From CAMTUW01 sp947085035 (lineage in GTDB: Bacteria > Actinomycetota > Coriobacteriia > Anaerosomatales > PHET01): 64,000 nt of DNA. Position numbers and translations under genes: made by a program. Under the pieces are notes generated by a model. The model searched no databases. It was not told where the DNA came from and worked only from the letters and a program-made list of their open reading frames with translations. Shown one piece after another: positions 53,605 to 64,000 of this stretch; the stretch's first letter is position 1, and every line of letters begins with the position of its first letter. The DNA is taken from assembly GCA_947085035.1 (NCBI GenBank), contig CAMTUW010000015.1:1-64000 (forward strand), written 5' to 3'.

Positions 53605-55368
53605 ATGACAGCCAGCTTGCCTGTTCGCCGTCGGATCACAGCAGCCCTGCTCGCCGGAGGGTTGATCGTCGCGTGGCTGGGTGTTTCGGCAGCTGAAGCG
53701 ACCACCGAGACGCCGCCGCCGGCGACGCTGACGACCCCGACTCCCGAGCCGGCCGCTCCGCCGACCTCGACCCCCGACGTCGCTCCTCGCGCATACGTTC
53801 CGCTCATCGTGATCGACCCGGGTCACGGCGGTCCGTACTCGCATGCGAACACGAACGGGCTTCGCGAGAAGACGGTGAACCTCCAGATCGCGCGACTGCT
53901 GCGAGACGCCCTGCGTGCTCGCGGATACCGCGTGGTGATGACCCGGAACTCGGATCGCGCCGTGGAACTCCGAGACATCCCCACGTGGAACTACCGCGCG
54001 CACAGCAAGACGTGGCACTACGTCCGAGACGGTCGCACCGGCTACTGGCCCGACTTCCCGAGAGACGATCTGCAAGCACGCGCCGACATCGCGAACCGTC
54101 TCGGAGCCGATCTTCTCATCTCCGTGCACGCGAACGGCGCCGACTCACGCTCGGTGCGTGGGTACGAGACCTTCTCGGCGCTCAGAGATGCTCGCGCTCG
54201 CGTGCTGAACATCATCGTCCAGCGCGAAGTGATTCGGCGAACAGGCCTCGTGGACCGCAAGGCGAAATACACCGACTTCTACGTTCTGCGATGGGCGAAC
54301 ATGCCGGCGATCCTGGTCGAAGCGGCGTTCATCTCCAATCCCCGCGACGCCTACCTGCTCAAGCAGCCGTGGTTCAGACGCCGTATCGCCGCAAGCATCG
54401 CGACCGGTGTCGACCGATGGATGAAGGAGCACCCACCTCGTCAGACGCACCCGCGCGTGAGCGGCTCGTCGGCAGCGCGGTTCGCCGCGAACGTGGCTCG
54501 CGTCGGCGCCACCGCATCGTCGACGAGCGCCATCGTGCTTCGCGCCGACGATGCGCCTCGCCTCCCGGGCGCGGCTGCGCTGGCCGCGTCACTCGATGCG
54601 CCGATGCTGCTGGTGGCCGGAAGCGGTCTCGAAACCGCCACCGCTGAGGCCCTGCGCGATCTCGCGCCGTCGCGACTCTTCATGCTCGACGTGAACGGGT
54701 CGCTTGATCAGACCGTAACCGGCTCGATCATCACAGCCTCCTCGCTTGCCACCGATCAGGTCACGTTCATCTCGGGCGACACCGACGCGGCGATTTCTGG
54801 CGAGATGGCCCGCCACACGGGACTCGGAGCGGGAACGGAGGTCTTCATCGTGGCCTCGGGAGACACGACCTCGGCTCTCGCAGTCGCACCCGTGGCCGCA
54901 GTCCTTCGCGCTCCGGTGCTCGTGGCCAGCGACGGTGCTCACGCGCTTGAGGTCGCCGACTTCCTCGCAGCCGAGCGCGGCCGCATCAGCCGAGTCATCC
55001 TCGTGGGAACCTCACGCTCGCTCCCCGACCGTCTTGCCGAAGGGATTCCCTTCGCGCGGCACAGCGCCGCCGACGTTCCGACGCTTCTCGCCGCTCTGAA
55101 CGCGACCTACCTCACCCCCCTCGCCACCACGTCATCGCGCCCGATCGTCAGCAACGCGCGCACCCCTAGCGAGTTCATGGTCTCTGCGGCGCGCGCCGGC
55201 AGGTCACGCCAGCCGCTGATCGCCATCGAGGGACGAGTGCTCCCGATCAGGACTCGCGAGTGGATCACCAACCGGCGCCTCATCATCACCGGGTTCGAAG
55301 TCCACAACCCTCGCTCGACGGTGCCTCTGCTGATGGACTCCATGCTGACCAAAGCCGACTACTACTGA
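53605..55368 (+). CDS. Secreted N-acetylmuramoyl-L-alanine amidase with CWB2-type cell-wall binding region
   Basis: 587 residues from ATG 53605. Signal peptide (about 1-30), Thr/Pro linker, then an Amidase_3 domain (about 68-275): IVIDPGHGGP, LREKTVNLQIA, LISVHANGAD and AILVEAAFISNPRDAY hold the zinc ligands and catalytic Glu. The second half (about 290-560) has CWB2-type repeats (IVLRADDAPRLPGAAALAAS, VFIVASGDTTSALAVAPVAA, SRVILVGTSRSLPDRLA), which fix proteins to the wall polymer. Cuts peptidoglycan stem peptides, probably at division. Confidence 0.9.
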   Translation: MTASLPVRRRITAALLAGGLIVAWLGVSAAEATTETPPPATLTTPTPEPAAPPTSTPDVAPRAYVPLIVIDPGHGGPYSHANTNGLREKTVNLQIARLLRDALRARGYRVVMTRNSDRAVELRDIPTWNYRAHSKTWHYVRDGRTGYWPDFPRDDLQARADIANRLGADLLISVHANGADSRSVRGYETFSALRDARARVLNIIVQREVIRRTGLVDRKAKYTDFYVLRWANMPAILVEAAFISNPRDAYLLKQPWFRRRIAASIATGVDRWMKEHPPRQTHPRVSGSSAARFAANVARVGATASSTSAIVLRADDAPRLPGAAALAASLDAPMLLVAGSGLETATAEALRDLAPSRLFMLDVNGSLDQTVTGSIITASSLATDQVTFISGDTDAAISGEMARHTGLGAGTEVFIVASGDTTSALAVAPVAAVLRAPVLVASDGAHALEVADFLAAERGRISRVILVGTSRSLPDRLAEGIPFARHSAADVPTLLAALNATYLTPLATTSSRPIVSNARTPSEFMVSAARAGRSRQPLIAIEGRVLPIRTREWITNRRLIITGFEVHNPRSTVPLLMDSMLTKADYY

Positions 55369-55474
55369 GGGGCCGTCACGGCAGAACGGTCAGCAGTGGC
55401 GCGACTCTGGTGAAAGCGTCAGTTTGGGCGGTTGACGAACGACCTGCGAGCGCAGCGAGTCAGTGAAGCCCCGG

Positions 55475-56149
55475 TCATTCAACCGCATCCTCATCGCTAC
55501 ACTCGAACAATCGATGGTGCGGTCGGGTCGCGCGGTTCATCTTCAAGACGAGCAGGTCAACGTCTGTTCGAGGCAGCTCCGCACCCGCTTTGTCTTGCTC
55601 TCTTCTGCAGAGCACGGAGTTCCTGACAGCGTCCCCCAGCAACGACATCAATGCATCGAGCGGCGGGTCACTCTTGTCGTAGTCCGGGACGTGCTGCTTC
55701 AGTTTGCGTTCGGCTTCGAGGCAGGAGCACAGATAGGCTGTCGTGTACTCGAAGTGCAGAATGAGCCAGTACTCAAAGCACGGCGCACTCATGGCGACGA
55801 AGATACCCTCTTGGGCGGCCCTTCGAAGCACCGCATCGAGTTCGGGAGTCCCGAGTCGCTGCTCCGAGTCAAACACTACCCAAACGGCTTCGTACTTGAC
55901 TCCCTCGCCACGCTTAGCCGCCTGCTTGCACTCGTCACGCTTTGCCACGGCGTGATTGACGATGCTGCTAGGGTCTGTTCCGTCTGCTTTCAGGATCTCA
56001 ACTCTAGTTGCGACTAGATGTAGTCGGCCTCGCAATTCTTCTAGATATTTTGGTTCCGTCTTCTCGCCCTCTGAGACGATGAGGATTGTAGGCTCGGGTT
56101 CTACCCTTGGTTTGGACCGACGATAGCCTCGACCGCCCCGGCGAACCAT
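55475..56149 (-). CDS. RloB-family (TOPRIM-like) defence protein
   Basis: 224 residues. The N-terminus TILIVSEGEKTEPKYLEEL and later YEAVWVVFDSEQ are the Glu and Asp blocks of a TOPRIM-like nuclease fold; the second acidic residue of the usual DxD is Glu here (DSE). FEYWLILHFE and YDKSDPPLDAL are RloB signatures. The start overlaps the rloA-like stop by one base. In PARIS-type systems an ATPase holds such a toxin inactive until a phage trigger. Confidence 0.85.
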   Translation of the reverse strand: MVRRGGRGYRRSKPRVEPEPTILIVSEGEKTEPKYLEELRGRLHLVATRVEILKADGTDPSSIVNHAVAKRDECKQAAKRGEGVKYEAVWVVFDSEQRLGTPELDAVLRRAAQEGIFVAMSAPCFEYWLILHFEYTTAYLCSCLEAERKLKQHVPDYDKSDPPLDALMSLLGDAVRNSVLCRREQDKAGAELPRTDVDLLVLKMNRATRPHHRLFECSDEDAVE

Positions 56150-57429
56150 CAGAGTCCCAGCCCCGACGGAATCATGGGTATTGCGCCGTAGCGACCGGCC
56201 AGGTAGCCGTTGACTCGGGATTCCTGTGGGCGCGGTTTGTAGTCCGAGAGCGGATACAGATGTGTGGCGCCCTTATCATCCTTCTCTGTGAACCAGACTT
56301 GGTCCCGACGAAGCACTGAACTGCCCAGTAGGAAAGGATTGTGCGTGGTGAATACGACCTGCGCACCATTGGGGTTCGTCTTGGACGAGAAGAGCAGCCG
56401 CAGGAGTTCCGTCACGAGCAGAGGGTGCAAACTGGCGTCGAGTTCATCAATGAAGACAGTGAAGCCGTTCTCCACAATGTCGAGCCAAGGCCCCGCGAGC
56501 GCGAAAAGACGCTGTGTACCAGCGGACTCATTGCTCCACTCGATCGGCACAGCCCGATCTCCGCTTCGGTGCTCGAGCGCAATACTCAACCCGGGCTCCT
56601 GCATGGCGGCAAGCACCTCCGGCTTTACCAGCTCGGCAAGCGCCTCAATCATCTCTGCGGGAGGGTCACTCACCTCAACGCTGGCACCCACGACTCCGAG
56701 ATCCGCATGTCGTAGCAGCTGGAGCAGCCTCTCACGCAAAAAAGAACCATCCTTGACGAGTTTTGCCGTGAACCCGGGATTGAACGGAGGACTATCATCT
56801 GCGGCCAGGTTCATGATCTTCAGCGAGTGCACGAACCAGTCATACACCTTCTCGAGCTGTGCGTTGTTCCATTGTTTCCCGGCGGAAACCAGCAAGGTGT
56901 TGTCGCGCACCATGCTCAAGAGATCAGCGCTTACCTTGAGGTTCCCAGAGGGGCGCTCCCAACGGTGCTTGCCTGCTGCATCGTCCCAAGTCCTGGTGAA
57001 CCAGACCTGCTCCCTGCCATGAGGGAAAGCGGACAGACCCTCGAAGATCACTCGTTCTGGCACGTAGTGGAGCTCGTACTCGTAGCGCAACCCCTGATTG
57101 ACGAAGGCGACAAACAGCTTCGTAGGATCCTGGCAACGCTTCGCGTTCATGCAGAAACGATTGCTAGGCAAGGGCGCATCCGGGGGGGCAGTTGCCGAAT
57201 TCCTGACCAGGCTTCGAAACAAGCCCATCGCCTTGATGAACGTGCTCTTTCCGGAGGCATTCGGACCGTAGAGTGCGGCACCGCGGACAAGCTTCGTGCC
57301 CGCAAGTCCGGGTAAGGCGGGATCGAAGAGATTCTCCTCGAGATCCTTGTAGTAGTTGCTGGCAACCAGGGAGAGCGTCTGCTCGCTGTCGATGGAGCCG
57401 AAGTTCTCAACTCCGAACTGGATGAGCAT
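56149..57429 (-). CDS. RloA-family AAA/ABC-type ATPase (OLD-like)
   Basis: 426 residues. SMC/ABC-like ATPase: N-terminal FGVENFGSIDSEQTLSLVAS, Walker A YGPNASGKSTFIK, signature-like SAGTQRLFALAGP, Walker B VFIDELDASLHP and FTTHNPFLL. The C-terminal YLAGRYGAIP is typical of RloA. Paired with RloB in restriction-linked and PARIS-like defence loci. GAGGAGG ribosome site; the A/T-rich 57430-57540 stretch upstream, unlike the host, carries its promoter. Confidence 0.88.
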   Translation of the reverse strand: MLIQFGVENFGSIDSEQTLSLVASNYYKDLEENLFDPALPGLAGTKLVRGAALYGPNASGKSTFIKAMGLFRSLVRNSATAPPDAPLPSNRFCMNAKRCQDPTKLFVAFVNQGLRYEYELHYVPERVIFEGLSAFPHGREQVWFTRTWDDAAGKHRWERPSGNLKVSADLLSMVRDNTLLVSAGKQWNNAQLEKVYDWFVHSLKIMNLAADDSPPFNPGFTAKLVKDGSFLRERLLQLLRHADLGVVGASVEVSDPPAEMIEALAELVKPEVLAAMQEPGLSIALEHRSGDRAVPIEWSNESAGTQRLFALAGPWLDIVENGFTVFIDELDASLHPLLVTELLRLLFSSKTNPNGAQVVFTTHNPFLLGSSVLRRDQVWFTEKDDKGATHLYPLSDYKPRPQESRVNGYLAGRYGAIPMIPSGLGL

Positions 57430-57545
57430 GAATCCTCCTCAAATTGGGTGCACTGCATAGTTTCGCATGGATTTTTGCACAAGTCCAGCAAAAAACCTGT
57501 GATATTTGGTTGATACACAATGAGAGGGGGTGGCTGTGTTTTCGA

Positions 57546-57570
57546 TGGTGGCCAGAGAGGGACTTGAACC
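57546..57570 (-). repeat. 25-nt tRNA 3' end, probable attachment-site remnant
   Basis: On the minus strand the sequence reads a T-loop TTCAAGT, T-stem strand CCCTC, acceptor strand TCTGGCC, discriminator A and an encoded CCA. The matching 5' T-stem (GAGGG) is not present beyond GG, and no D- or anticodon arm precedes it: upstream is the end of a broken gene. Integrases use exactly this part of tRNA genes, so it is best read as an att site left by an element. The intact tRNA is not in the window. Confidence 0.6.
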
Positions 57571-57585
57571 GCTGGCACGGGAATT

Positions 57586-57945
57586 TCAGTCCTTGCGTGA
57601 CACCTTCGTGCGGGGTCTCTCGATCACACCGTCAGGCACCTTCTCATCTGCTGCCCACACTTCAATCTCATCCCAATCGATATCGCACCGTCGCGCCACC
57701 ATCGATGCCTGATCGAGCGCCTGATTGTCGCCCCATGCGATGTGGTGTGCGAGTCTGTCCATCACGCTTTGGGTGGGAGTCACTATCCTGAGGGGTCCGA
57801 ACGTCGTATCGATCACCACCGCGTCCTGGTCGGCTACGGTCGTATCACCGAACGCCAATGGCCCTGGCGGGAACTCAACATAGAAGTCAGTGAGCGGGTG
57901 GGCGTGGTCGATCCGTTCACCGTACTCATCGTCTACAGCTGCTTT
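57586..57945 (-). pseudogene. C-terminal remnant of a nucleotidyltransferase-like protein
   Basis: The frame ending at 57586 reads TDFYVEFPPGPLAFGDTTVA, RIVTPTQSVMDRLAHHIAWG and DWDEIEVWAADE, like the C-terminal half of DUF6036/AbiEii-type nucleotidyltransferase proteins found beside mobile elements. The N-terminal half is lost: upstream codons are Arg/Ser-rich out-of-frame sequence. Family assignment is tentative. Confidence 0.45.
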
Positions 57946-57956
57946 CCGGTTCGCCG

Positions 57957-58166
57957 TGGCCGCTGTGGCCGCTGTCGTTGTCGATAGTAGGCCTTGATGT
58001 CCTCTTCGGGCAGAAGATCGATCTCTTGAGCGAGGAGCACCCGCAGATGCCGTACCAAGTCTTCGGCGACAGCGTCGGCACGCCGGTCTTGACGATCTCG
58101 TGAAGCCGCAAGACCATCCGTCGGTCCGGCTCAGGCATCTCACCGATCTTCGCGAGCAGGTCGCAC
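57957..58166 (-). pseudogene. Fused debris of two genes (DUF1801-like piece and a helical piece)
   Basis: On the minus strand [20 protein letters not shown] then SPKTWYG (about 58166-58050) resembles the start of a DUF1801/YdeI-like protein. One base shift later comes [20 protein letters not shown] then YRQRQR up to a TAG at 57957, resembling part of a small helical protein. Neither has a proper start or end. Together with the remnant downstream this is a patch of deletions next to the tRNA-end repeat. Confidence 0.4.
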
Positions 58167-58175
58167 GACCTCGTA

Positions 58176-59240
58176 CTACACGTTGAACTTGAAGTGGATG
58201 ACGTCACCGTCGGCCACGAGGTACTCCTTGCCCTCGAGGCGCTGCTTGCCCGCCTCGCGCGCGCCCTTCTCGCCGCCCAGTGCGAGGTAGTCGTCGAGAT
58301 CGATCACCTCGGCTTTGATGAAGCCGCGCTCGATGTCTGAGTGGATCACGCCGGCGGCCTTCGGCGCCTTCGCGCCGATCGGCACCGTCCAGGCGCGGAC
58401 CTCCTTCTCGCCGGCAGTGAAGTAGCTCTGCAGGCCAAGTAGGCTGTACGCCTCGCGGATGAGCGCATTCAGGCCCGGCTCGGCGAGCCCGATCGATTCG
58501 AGGTACTCGGCGGCCTCGTCAGGCGAGAGGTCGGCGAGGTCGGCTTCGACCTTCGCGCAGATCGGGATCGGCTTGACGCCATCGATCTCTGGCAGGTCCG
58601 CTCCCACCTGCGCCTCATCCACGTTGGCGACGTAGAGCATCGGCTTCATCGTGAGCAGGTGCAGATCGCGCAGGAGCGCACGCTCGTCATCGCGCATATC
58701 GAGCGTGCGGGCCCGATGACCCTCGGCGAGATGCGCCATCAGACGCGTGACCAGCTCGACCTTCGGCAGAAGCGTCTTGTCGCGCTGCACTTCCTTGCTC
58801 ATGCGCGGAAGCGCCTTCTCAACGGTGGCGAGGTCTGCAAGCACCAGCTCGAGCTTGATCGTCTCGACGTCGCTTGCGGGATCGACCTTGCCGTCAACGT
58901 GGATGACGTCTTCATCCGCGAAGAACCGCACCACCTCGGCGATCGCGTCGGTCTCACGGATGTTGGCGAGGAACTGGTTGCCCAGACCCGCGCCCTCGCT
59001 CGCGCCCTTCACCAGCCCGGCGATGTCGACGAACTCGACTGCCGCAGGCGTCGTGCGCTGAGGCTTGACCATCTCGGACAACCGATCCAGACGAACATCG
59101 GGGACCGCCACGACGCCCACATTGGGCTCGATGGTCGCAAACGGGTAGTTCGCCGCATCGACCTGGTTTCTCGTCAGAGCGGTGAACAGCGTCGACTTGC
59201 CCACGTTCGGCAGACCGACAATACCTATCGAGAGGGCCAC
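58176..59240 (-). CDS. ychF: Ribosome-binding ATPase/GTPase YchF
   Basis: 354 residues from GTG 59240 (AAGGAG 6 nt upstream). Obg-family: G1 [10 protein letters not shown]3 [10 protein letters not shown], the NVDE variant of G4 (YVANVDEAQ) that favours ATP, and a C-terminal TGS domain ending [12 protein letters not shown] conserved translation/stress factor. Confidence 0.96.
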   Translation of the reverse strand: MALSIGIVGLPNVGKSTLFTALTRNQVDAANYPFATIEPNVGVVAVPDVRLDRLSEMVKPQRTTPAAVEFVDIAGLVKGASEGAGLGNQFLANIRETDAIAEVVRFFADEDVIHVDGKVDPASDVETIKLELVLADLATVEKALPRMSKEVQRDKTLLPKVELVTRLMAHLAEGHRARTLDMRDDERALLRDLHLLTMKPMLYVANVDEAQVGADLPEIDGVKPIPICAKVEADLADLSPDEAAEYLESIGLAEPGLNALIREAYSLLGLQSYFTAGEKEVRAWTVPIGAKAPKAAGVIHSDIERGFIKAEVIDLDDYLALGGEKGAREAGKQRLEGKEYLVADGDVIHFKFNV

Positions 59241-59348
59241 AAGAACTCCTTTGAGCAGGTCAGGGACGGTGAAGGCCTGTGAGACTGCTGTATAGTACCA
59301 CCCACGATCTCGAATGCTGCCACCAAGCCTCAGGAGAACACCAGCACC

Positions 59349-60494
59349 ATGCGCATCGGCATATTCGTTGACATGTACCTCCCCCACGTCAGCGGGGTGA
59401 CGAACCACATCTCGCTGTACAAGCGCCGATGGGAGTCGCTGGGCCACGAGGTGTTCGTGTTCACATTCGGCGACCTCGACTACGAGGACGCGGAGCCAAA
59501 CGTCATCCGCACGAACGGGCTTGCCTGGGGGCGCACCGGCTGGCGCTTCTCGCCCGCGCTGTCTGCCGAGGCCATCGCCCTCATCCCGACGCTCGACGTC
59601 GTGCATGCGCACCACCCGTTCCAGAGCGGACGCTTGGTGCTCCCGCATTGCCGCCGATTCAAGATTCCGCTCGCCTTCACCAACCACACGCGCTACGACC
59701 TGTACTCCGACGAGTACGCGCGCTTCGTTCCCCGCGCCGTGCGCCACGGCTTCATCAGGCACAGTCTCGGCTCCTTCGCCCGCGCCTGCGACCTCGTGAT
59801 CGCACCGGCGCCCTCCATCGCCGTGTGGCTCGAGGAGTTCTGTCACTTCGCCCATGCGACCGTGATCCCCAACGGCATCGACATCGCGCGCTTCTCGGCA
59901 CCGGAAAACCCCGTCGCGCGCACCCAGCTGGGGTTCACCGACAGCGACGTCGTGTTCGTCTACGCAGGCAGGCTCGGTCCCGAGAAGAACACCGTCTGGC
60001 TGGCGGAGGAGTTCGCCGCCGCGCACGCCTCATGCCCGAACGCGAAACTGCTCGTGATCGGCGATGGCCCCTCGCGACCTCACGCAGAAGAAGTCCTGAA
60101 GCGCAGCGGCGCCTCAGACGCGGCGGTCTTTCTCGGGATGCAGCCCTACGAGCGGCTGCCCGACCTCGAGGCGGCGGCAGACGTGTTCGTGACGGGATCG
60201 GTCTCTGAGGTGCATCCGCTGGTGGTGCTGGAGGCGATGGCCGCGGGGCTGCCCGTGATCGCGGTGCACTCGCCAGGGATCACGGAGACGGTGAGCGATG
60301 GCGCAAGCGGTCTTCTCGCGCCGCGCGTCGAGCCGGAAGCCCTCTCGTCGCGCATGGAGCTTCTCGCACGCGACGCTCACCTGCGCAGCCGACTTGGCGA
60401 GGGGGCGAGCCTGGGCGCTCTGGCTTACTCGTTCGAGCACACGGCCGACGTGGTGCTCAAGCACTTCGAGGAGCTGGTCTCCGGGCGTCGCTGA
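59349..60494 (+). CDS. Family 4 glycosyltransferase
   Basis: 381 residues. GT-B fold: MRIGIFVDMYLPHVSGVTNH, VVHAHHPFQSG, TNHTRYDLYSDE, and the donor-site VYAGRLGPEKNT and SVSEVHPLVVLEAMAAGLPV (Glu-x7-Glu pattern). Closest in look to diacylglycerol or phosphatidylinositol glycosyltransferases that act on membrane lipids (inference). A -10 TATAGT at 59291-59296 lies upstream. Confidence 0.88.
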   Translation: MRIGIFVDMYLPHVSGVTNHISLYKRRWESLGHEVFVFTFGDLDYEDAEPNVIRTNGLAWGRTGWRFSPALSAEAIALIPTLDVVHAHHPFQSGRLVLPHCRRFKIPLAFTNHTRYDLYSDEYARFVPRAVRHGFIRHSLGSFARACDLVIAPAPSIAVWLEEFCHFAHATVIPNGIDIARFSAPENPVARTQLGFTDSDVVFVYAGRLGPEKNTVWLAEEFAAAHASCPNAKLLVIGDGPSRPHAEEVLKRSGASDAAVFLGMQPYERLPDLEAAADVFVTGSVSEVHPLVVLEAMAAGLPVIAVHSPGITETVSDGASGLLAPRVEPEALSSRMELLARDAHLRSRLGEGASLGALAYSFEHTADVVLKHFEELVSGRR

Positions 60495-60504
60495 GCACGA
60501 GTGA

Positions 60505-60530
60505 GGCCCCCGGCACGATCGCCGAGGGCC
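60505..60530. terminator. Bidirectional hairpin between the glycosyltransferase and groEL
   Basis: GGCCCCCGGC (60505-60514) pairs with GCCGAGGGCC (60521-60530); the single non-Watson-Crick position is a G-U pair in the groEL-direction RNA. Convergent genes meet here. No T-tract. Confidence 0.5.
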
Positions 60531-60562
60531 CCTGGTGTGAAGCTAGTGCGCGTGAGCGCGTC

Positions 60563-62260
<1,698 letters not shown>

Positions 62261-62551
62261 CTACTCGACGACTGCGTAGATGTCGTCGGCGCGAAGAATG
62301 AGGTACTCCTCGCCCTCCACTTTGACCTCAGTACCGCCGTACTTGCTGTAGATGACGGTGTCACCGACCTTGACGTCCAAGGCGATGCGCTTCTCGCCGT
62401 CCTCGTCCCACTTTCCCTCGCCTACGGCGATGACGCTGCCCTTCTGCGGCTTCTCCTTGGCGGTGTCCGCCAGGATGAGACCGGACTTGGTCTGCGTCTC
62501 GGCCTCGGCCTGCTTCACGATCACACGATCGCCCAGCGGCTTCAGATTCAT
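62261..62551 (-). CDS. groS: Co-chaperonin GroES
   Basis: 96 residues from ATG 62551 (GGAGGG upstream). [14 protein letters not shown], mobile loop [38 protein letters not shown]. Caps GroEL. The leader carries the CIRCE operator. Confidence 0.98.
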   Translation of the reverse strand: MNLKPLGDRVIVKQAEAETQTKSGLILADTAKEKPQKGSVIAVGEGKWDEDGEKRIALDVKVGDTVIYSKYGGTEVKVEGEEYLILRADDIYAVVE

Positions 62552-62691
62552 CTGTCCCTCCTGTTTCTCGACTCGGTTGTCGTATCCATTACCGGAGCAC
62601 CTGTGTCCGGATGGTTCCTGTCCTGCCGGCGCGACGCCGCGCATTCGTGGGAGTACATACCCACCGGTACGCGAACGATGCCCCCGACTGC

Positions 62692-62716
62692 TGGCACTCA
62701 ACTGCTTCGAGTGCCA
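62692..62716 (-). promoter_or_regulatory. CIRCE operator of groESL
   Basis: TGGCACTC (62692-62699), 9 nt, GAGTGCCA (62709-62716): the CIRCE inverted repeat with its standard 9-nt spacer, differing from the consensus (TTAGCACTC) by one base per arm. HrcA repressor binds it and releases on heat shock. hrcA itself is not in the window. Confidence 0.92.
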
Positions 62717-62727
62717 ACCGCCTACGC

Positions 62728-62757
62728 AGTGTAATCAATCAGTGCCACATGAAGCAA
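62728..62757 (-). promoter_or_regulatory. Promoter of groESL
   Basis: Minus strand -35 TTGCTT (62752-62757) and -10 TACACT (62728-62733), 18 bp apart. CIRCE lies just downstream around the expected transcript start, the usual arrangement. Confidence 0.6.
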
Positions 62758-62808
62758 GGGATCAATTGCGAGGATTTCATGAAATCTGAGCGTAAGACAC
62801 TCAGATAC

Positions 62809-64000
<1,192 letters not shown>

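Noticed and set aside
57546..57620. A complete tRNA gene on the minus strand.
   Set aside because: Only the 3' 25 nt fit; upstream bases do not pair as a T-stem, anticodon or D-arm and instead encode the end of a broken protein.

Overview
The window is high-GC, densely packed and rich in class-spanning actinobacterial markers: membrane Ser/Thr kinase with FHA and PP2C partners, CWB2-type cell-wall amidase, GuaB3-type IMP dehydrogenase, CBS/DRTGG pyrophosphatase, groES with a CIRCE operator, and an acetogen-style metV-metF-metH cluster. I infer an anaerobic or microaerophilic actinobacterium, possibly of the Coriobacteriia/Anaerosomatales kind; there is no rRNA or complete tRNA gene here to prove it.

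Layout. 1-4.9 kb: a phospho-signalling operon (Ser/Thr kinase, FHA membrane protein, PP2C phosphatase, zinc-ribbon FHA protein) divergent from a membrane-anchored repeat protein cut by the window edge. 4.9-12.1 kb: an accessory zone with three intact toxin-antitoxin pairs (AbrB-like/Doc, HigB/HigA-like, MazE/MazF), broken restriction, transposase and antitoxin fragments, a truncated IS110 transposase, a diguanylate cyclase, a methyltransferase, and an IS1380-family element bounded by a 21-bp inverted repeat. 12.3-13.3 kb: a ferritin-like/GGDEF fusion protein.

13.3-26 kb: lipA-lpd, metF-metV-metH, a NUDIX hydrolase, an EamA exporter, a stand-alone PASTA protein, a small SHOCT protein and a heterodimeric ABC exporter with one degenerate ATP site. 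26-31.7 kb: an unusual KaiC-like/PPDK-ATP-grasp protein followed by gdhA and glnA (ammonia assimilation). 31.8-38 kb: PadR regulator with an FMN-reductase-like protein, a phosphoglycerate-mutase-like protein (probable homoserine kinase) divergent from thrC, and a GshB-like ATP-grasp enzyme beside an N-formylglutamate amidohydrolase homologue. 38-44 kb: pstSCAB, a PHO-box-like repeat and the phoPR two-component system form one phosphate-response unit.

44-55.4 kb: PAP2 phosphatase, CBS-pyrophosphatase, pcrA helicase, DAHP synthase with chorismate mutase, msrA, guaA-guaB3 and a secreted amidase. 55.4-58.2 kb: a second small accessory patch with an RloA/RloB-type defence pair, an A/T-rich promoter region, a 25-nt tRNA 3' end (attachment-site-like) and gene debris. 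58.2-64 kb: ychF, a GT4 glycosyltransferase, groESL, and a RimI-TsaD fusion running off the right edge.

The most interesting parts for follow-up are the tRNA-scarred RloAB patch, the ferritin-GGDEF protein, the KaiC-like/ATP-grasp protein, the ATP-grasp/amidohydrolase pair, and the matched operator architecture of two of the toxin-antitoxin promoters.
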